32,839 nucleotides of DNA from Candidatus Uhrbacteria bacterium (GTDB lineage: Bacteria; Patescibacteriota; Patescibacteriia; JACQRZ01), in contig JACQWH010000026.1 in NCBI GenBank assembly GCA_016209345.1, positions 1-32,839 of the forward strand, read 5' to 3'. Each line of letters opens with the position of its first letter. The stretch's first letter is position 1. Both the position numbers and the translations under genes were made by a program. This document shows positions 14,927-23,879 of this stretch, one piece after another. Under the pieces are notes generated by a model that saw only the letters and a program-made list of their open reading frames with translations, was not told the DNA's origin and did no database searches.

Positions 14927-16429
14927 ATGATATACAGATATGTCATTTCGGCGCTGATTTTTTCTTTCTTGTTTCTTACCGGCGCGGTATCTGCCCAAGA
15001 GCAGAATCAGCAGCAAGATCAGGCGATTGGAGGCCAGCAGCAGAACATGCAGCAGGGCCAGCAACAGAATATACAGGGTCAACAGAAAGATATGCGGAGG
15101 GTGGACGGTGATATGCGAAAAGATATAAAAAATCCCCGCGAAGATGTTCAAGGGGGCAAAGATATGAGGCGCGATGGCGACAAGATGATGGACAATCAGG
15201 GAAAGACGAACCAGCTTCAGAATAAGCAGCAGCGCCAAGGTGCTCAGATGAAGGGGCAAGAAAATCAGAATCGCGGGAAGGAAGGCGAAATGATGATAGA
15301 TGAACAAGATCAAAATGGATGCGCCGAGGGAACAACCTGTGATGGTCCCAGCGAGGAAGAGATGGCAGAGCAAGAGAAACGTATGGAAGAACAAGAAAAG
15401 AAGCGCGATGAACAGCGGTTCAAACAGATGAAGCAGGGGATGAAGCAGTTTACCGGTGGCGTGAAAAGAATGAAATCAGAGCTATCAAAGCTTGAAAAAA
15501 AGCTTGCAAAATGCGGTGCCGGAATCCCCGAAGAGTTAAAGACGGCAATTGCCGCGAGCGAAGCGGCGGTGCCCAAGATCGAAGCGGCAAAGACCGCCGA
15601 CGAGCTAGAAGAGGTCATGGACAGTATTGGCGAGAATGGCGAGATGATGCGCGAGTGGGGCCCGAAAATGGGAGACCTTCATCGAGGATGCGACATGCTG
15701 AAACGAGCGGATCAGGATCTCAAGAAGATGAAAAAGGAAGTGACCCGACTCGGAAAAAAAGTAGCGGCACAAAAAAAGTTCGATCTCTCGGAGCTTCTGA
15801 ATGACTTGAAGGTTGAGTTTGACAAAATTGCTGCTGCCTTGCAGAAAGCAAAGGATCTCGCGAAGACCGATCCGGAGGGCGCGCTTGAAGCGCTCGACGA
15901 TGAGTTTTTCGACGGGTCATCCGATTTCTATCTTACACGCGAGGCGCTTGACATGGCACTCAATGTGACAAAGGGACTGAAACAATCCGACAGCGAAATC
16001 AAACGCTATACTCGGCTCATTACCCAGCTTGAGAAGCAGAAAAAAGATGTCGGAGAGCTTAAAGATCTTCTCGCCCAGCTCAAAAGCAAGCAAACGGAAA
16101 TCACCGCCCTTGTGAAACAGAAGAAGTTTGACCCCGAAGATCTCGTATCGCTTATAGAGGAGGCATTCGATGTGCGCGATGAGCTTGTCAATGCATTGGA
16201 AGGTCTCGGCGCGATCAAGGATTACATGCCGCAATTCAAGAGCGGACCGGGAGTCAAGTTTGATCTCCCGCCCGGATTCGAACGCCAACAGCAAACGCCA
16301 CAGCGGGAACAATTTCAGAACGATGAAGGCGAGCGACAGGAAAGGGGGCTGCAGAATATGGAATTTGACATGAATGATATTCAGTCCTTCTTCCAGAAGA
16401 CAGAGAATAAAACAGTTGCCTCGCTCTAA
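14927..16429 (+). CDS. Secreted Gln-rich and coiled-coil protein
   Basis: The 500-residue product begins with a clear signal peptide (MIYRYVISALIFSFLFLTGA, then VSAQ; cleavage near residue 24). A low-complexity zone rich in Gln, Asn, Met, Lys and Asp follows (about 25-120, units such as QQQNMQQGQQQN), then an acidic stretch with a close cysteine pair (NGCAEGTTC), and long charged helices typical of coiled coil (about 145-440). It ends with another Gln-rich tail. Two further cysteines lie at KKLAKCGAG and HRGCDML. It starts 22 bases after the giant gene and is followed by a strong terminator, so both are probably expressed together and may form one surface structure. No known family was recognised. 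Confidence 0.9.
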   Translation: MIYRYVISALIFSFLFLTGAVSAQEQNQQQDQAIGGQQQNMQQGQQQNIQGQQKDMRRVDGDMRKDIKNPREDVQGGKDMRRDGDKMMDNQGKTNQLQNKQQRQGAQMKGQENQNRGKEGEMMIDEQDQNGCAEGTTCDGPSEEEMAEQEKRMEEQEKKRDEQRFKQMKQGMKQFTGGVKRMKSELSKLEKKLAKCGAGIPEELKTAIAASEAAVPKIEAAKTADELEEVMDSIGENGEMMREWGPKMGDLHRGCDMLKRADQDLKKMKKEVTRLGKKVAAQKKFDLSELLNDLKVEFDKIAAALQKAKDLAKTDPEGALEALDDEFFDGSSDFYLTREALDMALNVTKGLKQSDSEIKRYTRLITQLEKQKKDVGELKDLLAQLKSKQTEITALVKQKKFDPEDLVSLIEEAFDVRDELVNALEGLGAIKDYMPQFKSGPGVKFDLPPGFERQQQTPQREQFQNDEGERQERGLQNMEFDMNDIQSFFQKTENKTVASL

Positions 16430-16440
16430 GAGCTGATAGA

Positions 16441-16470
16441 AAATCCCCCGATTCCAATCGGGGGATTTTT
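16441..16470 (+). terminator. Rho-independent terminator after the surface-protein pair
   Basis: AAATCCCCCGAT (16441-16452), loop TCCA, ATCGGGGGATTT (16457-16468), continuing into TT then GTGTTTT. The stem is 12 bp, perfect and GC-rich, 11 bases after the stop codon. Confidence 0.95.
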
Positions 16471-16514
16471 GTGTTTTCCCTCCGTTCAAGCACACGAACA
16501 TTATTGATACACTT

Positions 16515-16671
16515 AGGGCTTGGAAACAAATAATCACTCAAATCTCATCTCATCTTCAGATCATCTTTACGTAAAAAAATCCTCAAAATATGACTATAGT
16601 ATTCATATTTTTTAACATAAATCTGATATAAATCTGAGCGAACTTGGAGTGATAATTTATTTCCAAGCCCT
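16515..16671. mobile_element. MITE-like element with 25-bp imperfect terminal inverted repeats
   Basis: AGGGCTTGGAAACAAATAAT (start of the left arm, 16515-16539) pairs with GAGTGATAATTTATTTCCAA (start of the right arm, 16647-16671) at 23 of 25 positions. The 107-bp interior is AT-rich and has no ORF. I see no convincing target-site duplication. The termini differ from those of the element at 23674-23843, so it belongs to another family. Confidence 0.55.
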
Positions 16672-16730
16672 TACATACTCCCCGTTGATTTTCAGTTGGG
16701 CTCATCTTGGAAGGGGATTGGATAGAGTCA

Positions 16731-16766
16731 AGTGCGTAAAATATGCTATAGCATATTTTACGCACT
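16731..16766. repeat. 36-bp perfect palindrome, copy 2 of the dispersed family
   Basis: The left half AGTGCGTAAAATATGCTA is followed directly by its exact reverse complement. It matches the core of copy 1 at 269-310 except for one base in each arm, changed so that pairing is kept. GAA follows both copies. Confidence 0.9.
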
Positions 16767-16796
16767 GAATGAACCTTTTTATCATTTTATTCAAAG

Positions 16797-16880
16797 ACCT
16801 CTACACACCATGGGTCATTCCTTAGCGGAACCTATACCGCGGATCGGCTCATCCCATCCCATTGTGTAGGTGGGTTTTTT
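16797..16880 (+). ncRNA. Candidate structured RNA or leader ending in a terminator
   Basis: CTACACA (16801-16807) pairs with TGTGTAG (16863-16869). After a CC bulge, ATGGG (16810-16814) pairs with CCCAT (16858-16862). Inside, GCGG (16825-16828) can pair with CCGC (16837-16840). GTGGGTTTTTT follows. The whole is a closed multi-part fold with a U-tract, about 80 bases before the next gene. I do not recognise a known riboswitch. It may be a small RNA, a cis-regulator or a plain complex terminator. Confidence 0.45.
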
Positions 16881-16961
16881 GTGATATACTTAAATCTATA
16901 AGCAGGTTTGTTCTGTCATGTTTTGTTTTAACCAAAACTCCTAACTCCTAACTCCTAACCC

Positions 16962-17735
16962 ATGTCAGATTTTTACAAAGGCAGACGGACGCGAAATATC
17001 TACGATCCGGAATCAACGGCTCCGTTTAAAGTATCCCGATCAAAAATTGAGCTGTTTACGAATTGCCCTCGTTGTTTTTATATTGATGTCCGCCTTGGCG
17101 TGGGGCAGCCCCCGGGATTTCCCTTTAATTTGAATTCGGCCGTTGACATATTGCTTAAGAAAGAATTCGATATGCATCGCGCGGCAAGCACGGCGCATCC
17201 TCTTATGGAGCATTACGGCGTTGACGCGGTTCCGTATCAGCACGCGAGGATTGATGAATGGCGCGATACGTTCAAAGGAATCGCGCATCATCATACTGAT
17301 ACGAATTTTTTGGTATACGGCGGCGTTGACGATGTGTGGGTAAATCCTGCAGGTGAACTTATTGTGGTTGACTACAAAGCGACAAGCAAGGATGCGGAGG
17401 TGACCATTGATGCGGAGTGGCAGGGCGGATACAAACGCCAAATGGAAATATACCAATGGCTTTTTCGACGGAATGATTTTGCCGTTTCCCCGACAGGATA
17501 TTTCGTGTACTGTAACGGAAAGCGCGACCGGCAGGCGTTTGACGGCAAGCTGGAGTTTGATGTGAAAATCATTCCCTATAACGGAGATGATTCCTGGGTG
17601 CACGATACGCTGTTAGCCATGAAGCGAGCGCTTGACACGACAGCGGTACCCGAGCCGGGCAGAAGTTGCGACTTTTGCACCTATCGACGGGATGCGAGGG
17701 ATGTGCTGACGGAAAATGCAAAACGCAAAGCGTAA
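16962..17735 (+). CDS. PD-(D/E)XK superfamily nuclease (RecB/Cas4-like)
   Basis: The 257-residue product shows the RecB-type nuclease motifs: SRSKIELFTNCPRCFYIDVR at the N-terminus, GGVDDVWV with D123/D124, ELIVVDYKAT giving the D137-x-K139 pair, and QMEIYQW giving Q160 and Y164. Such domains cut or trim DNA with a metal ion. Relatives with an Fe-S cluster have one N-terminal and three C-terminal cysteines; here there are CxxC pairs at both ends (C35/C38 and C236/C239), which could bind an Fe-S cluster or zinc. No helicase or cas gene adjoins it. The start is preceded by three tandem ACTCCTA units (16937-16957), not by a Shine-Dalgarno; a TATACT at 16885-16890 is a possible -10. Confidence 0.85.
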   Translation: MSDFYKGRRTRNIYDPESTAPFKVSRSKIELFTNCPRCFYIDVRLGVGQPPGFPFNLNSAVDILLKKEFDMHRAASTAHPLMEHYGVDAVPYQHARIDEWRDTFKGIAHHHTDTNFLVYGGVDDVWVNPAGELIVVDYKATSKDAEVTIDAEWQGGYKRQMEIYQWLFRRNDFAVSPTGYFVYCNGKRDRQAFDGKLEFDVKIIPYNGDDSWVHDTLLAMKRALDTTAVPEPGRSCDFCTYRRDARDVLTENAKRKA

Positions 17736-17873
17736 AAGGGCAAGAGTAAATATCAAATAACAAAGCCCAAATGTCAAATCAAGATCAAAATTCAAAGTCA
17801 AAAGGAGCAGTCATTTGGATTTAGGATTTGATTTGATATTAGGATTTTGACATTAGGTTTTATTATATATCCC
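17736..17873. repeat. AT-rich long imperfect inverted repeat (copy 1 of 3)
   Basis: The left part is A-rich (CAAATGTCAAATCAAGATCA) and the right part is T-rich (GGATTTGATTTGATATTAGG), forming a long imperfect hairpin across the whole intergenic gap. Similar elements fill 25348-25530 and 32655-32839. Confidence 0.55.
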
Positions 17874-18869
17874 ATGGCCCTCCTAAAACTTCTTCTCATC
17901 TTCACGTCAATCGCCGGTTTTTTTCTGACGCTGTATATAGCGCGCAAGAAGCATGCGCACGAAAAGATGCTCTGCCCAATCGGCGGCAGATGCGAGCACG
18001 TCATGCATAGCGAGTACGCACGTTTTTTCGGCATGCCGCTTGAGCATATCGGCTTATCGTATTACGCGCTTATTTTTGTCGCGTATACGACGTTTTTCAT
18101 TGCGCCTGATTTTTCGCACCCTCTGGTATTGCTTGCTCTGATCGGGATCACGATCAGTGCTTTTTTGTTTTCCGCATACCTTACGTTTATCCAGGCATTT
18201 ACCCTCAAGGAGTGGTGCGCGCTGTGCCTTGTCTCGGCGGGTTTCTGTACGGTGCTATTTGCAACCGCCGTCATCACTTCGGACGGATCGCTTCTGCCAC
18301 TGCTTGCGGCATACGAACCGCTTATTGATACCGCGCATTTGTTCGTGCTTGCCGTCGGACTTGGGACAGCGACTGTTGGCGATATTTTCTTCTTCAAATT
18401 TTTAAAGGATTTCCATATTTCCGAATGGGAACACGATGTGCTGACGACTATATCGCAGGTTACGTGGTTCACGCTTGCCGCTATCATTCTTTCCGGCGCC
18501 GGACTTGCGTTGGCGCGGGTGGAGGATATCGGAGCACCATCCGCCATGCAGGTTTCCTGGATAGCGCTTGCGGTCATCATCGCGAACAGCGCCGCCGTTC
18601 ATTTGAGCATCCTGCCGCGACTCATCCATATCAGCATGGGGGAAAAACATCGGCATACCCCCGGCGAATTGCATTCAATACAGCGTTTTATTTTCACCTC
18701 CGGAGCGGTTTCGCTCGTATCATGGTATGTCTTATTTCTCTTGGCAATCGCGCGCGACATCTCGCTCTCATTTCAGGCGCTTCTGGTCACCTATGTTGGT
18801 GTTCTTGTATGCGCGGCGATAGGCGGACGCATGATGGAACATATTCTTTCAAAACAGCAGCACCGGTGA
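17874..18869 (+). CDS. Vitamin K epoxide reductase (VKOR) family membrane oxidoreductase
   Basis: Bacterial VKOR homologues reoxidise DsbA-like proteins and pass electrons to quinones, driving disulfide formation outside the membrane. The 331-residue product has the four redox cysteines: C34 and C40 in MLCPIGGRCEHVMHSEY and the membrane-embedded C115-A-L-C118 in EWCALCLV. The conserved Ser and the MPLEHIGLSYYAL segment follow the loop pair as in the family. About four helices make the VKOR core (1-130), and a further set of membrane segments follows (about 145-325), not typical of single-domain VKOR. I start at ATG 17874 because the frame upstream (to 17847) is repeat DNA. No thioredoxin-fold partner lies in the window. 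The ileS gene starts 23 bases downstream. Confidence 0.9.
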   Translation: MALLKLLLIFTSIAGFFLTLYIARKKHAHEKMLCPIGGRCEHVMHSEYARFFGMPLEHIGLSYYALIFVAYTTFFIAPDFSHPLVLLALIGITISAFLFSAYLTFIQAFTLKEWCALCLVSAGFCTVLFATAVITSDGSLLPLLAAYEPLIDTAHLFVLAVGLGTATVGDIFFFKFLKDFHISEWEHDVLTTISQVTWFTLAAIILSGAGLALARVEDIGAPSAMQVSWIALAVIIANSAAVHLSILPRLIHISMGEKHRHTPGELHSIQRFIFTSGAVSLVSWYVLFLLAIARDISLSFQALLVTYVGVLVCAAIGGRMMEHILSKQQHR

Positions 18870-18892
18870 TACTAATTCAGCATCCTCGTTTT

Positions 18893-21853
18893 ATGTCCGA
18901 CATATCGAAACGCGAAGAGAAACTCATAGCATTCTGGGAGAAGAACAGAATTTTTGAAAAATCCGTCGACCAGCGGCCCGAGGAAAAGCCGTATGTGTTT
19001 TATGATGGTCCGCCGTTTGCGACCGGTTTGCCGCACTATGGCCATATATTGAGCTCGGTTATAAAAGATGTTGTTCCGCGGTATTGGACCATGAAGGGGT
19101 ATCGCGTGCGCCGGCGCTGGGGCTGGGATTGCCACGGCCTTCCCATTGAGAATCTCATCGAAAAACAGCTTAAGATTTCCGGAAAAAAAGAAATCAATAC
19201 GTATGGCATCGAGCAGTTTAACAATGCATGCCGCTCGGCTGTTTTGACCTACACGCAGGAATGGAAAAAAATGGTACGGCGCATCGGCCGCTGGGTGGAG
19301 TTTGACACCGCATACAGGACGATGGATACCTCCTACATGGAAAGCGTGTGGTGGGCGCTGAAAACGATTTGGGATAAAGGATTGATTTACGAAGGGAGAA
19401 AAGTGCTTTTGTATTGTCCTCGCTGTGAGACACCGATATCAAAAGCGGAAGTTGCGATGGACAATAGTTATCAGGACGTCACCGAGGAGGCGGTGACGGT
19501 AAAGTTCAAACTGGCAAACGCACATAAAAAACTCGGTATTGTCGGAGATGTCTATTTATTGGCGTGGACGACAACACCGTGGACATTGCCGGGGAATGTC
19601 GCGCTTGCAGTAGGGAGCGATATTGATTACTCGCTACTTGAAACGGAAGGGGGTCAGATTCTTGCTGCAAAAGAACGCATCGCGACGGTTCTTGATAAAA
19701 AAGCATACACGATGGTTAAAGAATATAAGGGTTCAGAGATCGTCGGATGTGAATATGAGCCATTGTTTGACATGCCGGCTGTTCGTGAAACAGGCAAGAA
19801 GGCATACTATGTTGCCGCAGCTGATTTTGTCACAACTGATGAAGGCACCGGCGTCGTTCACACGGCGGTCGTGTATGGCGAGGACGACTACAATCTGGGG
19901 CTTGCGTTGGATTTGCCTGTCGTGCCGATGCTCAATGAACGCGGAGAATACACCGACGTTGTTCCCGAATTTTTGCGAGGGCGCGCTATCAAACAAGCGG
20001 AGAAAGATATTAAAAAGAATCTGACTGAGCGAGGATTGATGTTTGCGTGCAATCAGCACACGCATTCCTATCCGCGCTGCTGGCGGTGCGAGACCTTCCT
20101 TATTTACAACGCGATATCGGCATGGTTTATCAATATTCAGAAAATTAAATCGCGCCTGATTGAACTGAACGAAAAAATATCGTGGTATCCGAATCATTTG
20201 AAACACGGTCGTTTTTTGCATATTTTAGAAACGGCTCCCGACTGGAATATCTCGCGCAATCGATATTGGGCAACACCGCTGCCGTTTTGGCGGTGTACAA
20301 ATAGCGATACCGACTGCAAGGAAACAGTGTGCATCGGGAGCGTTCGCGAGCTGAGAAACAAAGCGCTTAATTTTGACGAGGTCTATGGAAGCGATGCGCT
20401 TGATGCGATTGATCTGCATAAACACACGGCGGACAGAGTGCTCGTGAAGTGCGATGCCTGCGGCGGGACAATGGAGCGCATTCCCGAAGTCATTGATTGC
20501 TGGGTGGAGTCCGCATCCATGCCGTTTGCCGAGTTTCACTATCCGTTTGAAAACGAGAACGTATTCAAGAGCCGTTTTCCGGGGCAGTATATTGCCGAAT
20601 ACATCGCGCAGACCCGAGCGTGGTTTTATTATATGCATGTGATGGCTGTGGTGCTTTTTGATAATATCAGCTTTGAACATTGCGTGACGACCGGCACGAT
20701 TCTCAACGAAAAAGGCGAAAAGCTTTCAAAATCAAAAATGAACTATACCGACCCCTGGGTGGTTATCGAACAGTATGGCGTTGATGCGCTGCGCTATTAT
20801 CTCCTGACAAGCGTGGTCATGGATGCCGAGAATTTGTTTTTTAACGACCGTGAAGTGCGCGACGCGTATAACAAGGTGGTCAATATACTTCGCAATGTGT
20901 TTGAGTTTTATACCACTTATGCACCGGATGCGGGCGAGCAGGATGACGTTTCCAAAAACCCGCTTGACGCATGGATTCTCTCCCGGCTTCACTCCCTTGT
21001 CCGCGACGTCACCCTGCATATGGATACCTATGCTACGGTAAAAGCGGGCCGGCTGATGAAGGCATTCATCGATGAACTTTCGACATGGTATCTCCGCCGG
21101 TCGCGCGATCGGTTCAAGAGCGATGATATGCGCGACAGACAACAGGCATGCGCGACAATGCGGGAGGTGCTCGTCACGCTCTGTAAAATCATTGCGCCGT
21201 TCACACCCTTCATCGCCGAGGAACTATATCAAGGAATCACGCGCAAGGAATCAAAAAACCCGAAATGTGAATCGGTGCATTTGGAATCATGGCCGACCGT
21301 TCATGAAGCGCTCATTAACACATCATTGGAAGAAGATATGGCTCTGGTGCGGCAGATCGTTGAAATGGCGCACTCGTTACGCGCAGAGTCGGGTATCAGG
21401 GTTCGCCAACCGCTTATGACCCTCCAGCATACAGGGAAGATTTCCGATGAATTGAATGAGCTTATAGCGGAGGAGGTGAACGTTAAAATGGTTCAAAATG
21501 TTTCGATGACAAACGGAGAAGCATATTGTATAGAGAAGCAGTATGGCGATTTGCGCGTTGCGCTGAACACAACCCTGACACCCGAACTCAAGGAGGAGGG
21601 GATTGTTCGCGAGCTTGTTCGGCATATCAACGCTCTGCGCAAGGAGCAAGGATTGACGCCGAAGGATATCATAGCCCTGCAGTGGGATACGGATAGTACC
21701 GACCTCATTCATATAATTGAAATTCATAACGAAGAGATTGCCGCAAGCGTTATTGCCGGTACACTCCTGCGGGGAGCAACAGGGGGCATGCAGGCCGTGC
21801 CCCTTGGAGGACGGGAGATACGTTTTAAGCTTGACGTTATTTCAGTACCTTGA
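18893..21853 (+). CDS. ileS: Isoleucyl-tRNA synthetase
   Basis: IleRS charges tRNA-Ile and edits valine. The 986-residue product has the class I signature H48-Y-G-H51 (GLPHYGHIL) after YDGPPFATG, the editing-domain motif WTTTPWTLPGNVALA, the tRNA-synthetase core DWNISRNRYWATPLPFW, and K610-LSKS614 (GEKLSKSKMNY). The anticodon-binding domain follows (about 680-850), then a C-terminal extension. The HYGH plus KLSKS pattern and length suggest the eukaryote-like type, which is often less sensitive to mupirocin; this is an inference. The frame is open to 18425, but those codons overlap the VKOR gene; the family begins with a SKREEKLIAFWEK-like helix, so ATG 18893 is the start. The stop codon lies inside the -35 region of the next gene. 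Confidence 0.97.
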   Translation: MSDISKREEKLIAFWEKNRIFEKSVDQRPEEKPYVFYDGPPFATGLPHYGHILSSVIKDVVPRYWTMKGYRVRRRWGWDCHGLPIENLIEKQLKISGKKEINTYGIEQFNNACRSAVLTYTQEWKKMVRRIGRWVEFDTAYRTMDTSYMESVWWALKTIWDKGLIYEGRKVLLYCPRCETPISKAEVAMDNSYQDVTEEAVTVKFKLANAHKKLGIVGDVYLLAWTTTPWTLPGNVALAVGSDIDYSLLETEGGQILAAKERIATVLDKKAYTMVKEYKGSEIVGCEYEPLFDMPAVRETGKKAYYVAAADFVTTDEGTGVVHTAVVYGEDDYNLGLALDLPVVPMLNERGEYTDVVPEFLRGRAIKQAEKDIKKNLTERGLMFACNQHTHSYPRCWRCETFLIYNAISAWFINIQKIKSRLIELNEKISWYPNHLKHGRFLHILETAPDWNISRNRYWATPLPFWRCTNSDTDCKETVCIGSVRELRNKALNFDEVYGSDALDAIDLHKHTADRVLVKCDACGGTMERIPEVIDCWVESASMPFAEFHYPFENENVFKSRFPGQYIAEYIAQTRAWFYYMHVMAVVLFDNISFEHCVTTGTILNEKGEKLSKSKMNYTDPWVVIEQYGVDALRYYLLTSVVMDAENLFFNDREVRDAYNKVVNILRNVFEFYTTYAPDAGEQDDVSKNPLDAWILSRLHSLVRDVTLHMDTYATVKAGRLMKAFIDELSTWYLRRSRDRFKSDDMRDRQQACATMREVLVTLCKIIAPFTPFIAEELYQGITRKESKNPKCESVHLESWPTVHEALINTSLEEDMALVRQIVEMAHSLRAESGIRVRQPLMTLQHTGKISDELNELIAEEVNVKMVQNVSMTNGEAYCIEKQYGDLRVALNTTLTPELKEEGIVRELVRHINALRKEQGLTPKDIIALQWDTDSTDLIHIIEIHNEEIAASVIAGTLLRGATGGMQAVPLGGREIRFKLDVISVP

Positions 21854-21878
21854 CTTTATAATCGTATTCGTGTATACT
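21850..21878 (+). promoter_or_regulatory. Sigma70-type promoter of the RRM gene (TTGACT, 17 bp, TATACT)
   Basis: TTGACT at 21850-21855 and TATACT at 21873-21878 are separated by exactly 17 bp. Transcription should start near 21885, giving a leader of about 127 bases. The ileS stop overlaps the -35. Confidence 0.85.
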
Positions 21879-22011
21879 TATATCAGAGTTAAGTAAGTGT
21901 CTCGTGTAATGACTTGCTGTGCTATGCGCCTCAAAAAGCGTGAGCGAGGAGGTCAAGAGGAGAGAAAGAAGGTCGCCTTACGCTCATTAATAGAAAGGAA
22001 TAGTTTCGAGT

Positions 22012-22347
22012 ATGGCATATAAAGTTTTCGTCGGAAGCTTGTCCTGGGACACCACGGACGACTCACTCCGACAGGCGTTTTCTCAAGCGGGAAACGTGCT
22101 CACGGCAAACGTCATTACCGATCGTTTTTCCGGACGATCGCGCGGCTTTGGTTTCGTTGAGTATGAGACTGAAGAGGAAGCAAACAAAGCGATCGAACTG
22201 TGGAACGGCAAAGAGCTTGATGGACGTCCAATCGTCGTCAACATGGCCCGACCGCAGGGAGATCGCGACGATCGTCCCCGACGTTCTTCGGGTGGATATG
22301 GCGGCGGCAATCGCGGCGGCCAGTCATCCGGCGGCAGTCGTTGGTAA
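22012..22347 (+). CDS. Small RRM RNA-binding protein with Gly-rich tail
   Basis: The 111-residue protein is one RNA recognition motif with RNP2 (VFVGSL, residues 5-10) and RNP1 (RGFGFVEY, 44-51), followed by an Arg/Gly/Ser-rich tail (about 82-111). This is the layout of cyanobacterial and other bacterial Rbp proteins, which bind RNA and are often cold-induced. AAAGGAA at 21994-22000 is an acceptable Shine-Dalgarno. The gene has its own promoter (21850-21878), a long leader in which TGAGCG (about 21950) may pair with CGCTCA (about 21981), and an intrinsic terminator, so it is a monocistronic unit. Regulation through the leader is possible. Confidence 0.93.
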   Translation: MAYKVFVGSLSWDTTDDSLRQAFSQAGNVLTANVITDRFSGRSRGFGFVEYETEEEANKAIELWNGKELDGRPIVVNMARPQGDRDDRPRRSSGGYGGGNRGGQSSGGSRW

Positions 22348-22372
22348 TCGATTTCTTGCCAAAATAAAAAAG

Positions 22373-22400
22373 CAGCTCCCGAAAGGGAGTTGTTTTTTTA
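22373..22400 (+). terminator. Rho-independent terminator after the RRM gene
   Basis: CAGCTCCC (22373-22380), GAAA tetraloop, GGGAGTTG (22385-22392), then TTTTTTTA. The stem has one G-T wobble. AAAATAAAAAA before the stem could also help end transcription of the convergent tgt gene. Confidence 0.93.
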
Positions 22401-22425
22401 TTGATATCTCTCACGCATGGGGCTC

Positions 22426-23550
<1,125 letters not shown>

Positions 23551-23669
23551 CTACAAATTACGAATATGCGAATACTATAGCAGAAATATCTATTTTTTCA
23601 TACTTTGTATGTGAATCGAGGCACGGCATCATTCTTGTCCACACGCACAATGAAATAACTATGCTATAC

Positions 23670-23847
23670 TTAAGAGACCTCTGCAAAAGTCCATTGTGTA
23701 TTTCTTCCGGCTCATTTTTGTCCAGTTTCGCCCCAAAAAAGCGCTGAACTCGTTGCTCGGCCACGGCCGGGCTCCTCATCCATCATCTTTTTTGGAACAA
23801 AACCGACTCAAAAATGACCGGGAAGCCCTTTTGCAGAGGTCTCTTAA
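23670..23847. mobile_element. Complete MITE with 16-bp perfect terminal inverted repeats and TTAA target duplication
   Basis: GAGACCTCTGCAAAAG (23674-23689) is matched by its perfect reverse complement at 23828-23843. TTAA flanks the element on both sides (23670-23673 and 23844-23847). The body is 170 bp and encodes no transposase. IS5-group elements duplicate YTAR targets and can have similar GAGACC...TTTGCAAAA ends, so an IS5-family transposase elsewhere in the genome is a reasonable mobiliser; this is inference. The interior matches 1-122. Confidence 0.88.
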
Positions 23848-23879
23848 TGCATTATTCTTGATTCGTAATTCGTTTATCT

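Noticed and set aside
16254-16541. Minus-strand ORFs crossing the terminator after 16429
   Set aside because: They run antisense through the secreted coiled-coil gene and a strong terminator, and have no family features.
17040-17603. 187-codon minus-strand ORF opposite the PD-(D/E)XK gene
   Set aside because: The plus-strand frame carries clear nuclease motifs; the antisense frame has none.
18425-18892. N-terminal extension of 156 codons on the ileS frame
   Set aside because: It overlaps the VKOR gene in another frame, its composition is Arg/His-rich shadow sequence, and IleRS proteins begin at the SKREEKLIAFWEK-like helix at 18893.
23558-23779. 73-codon minus-strand ORF through the MITE
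   Set aside because: Its start lies in the MITE and its end in the tgt upstream region; the matching copy at 1-122 is not open in the same frame, so it is not conserved coding.
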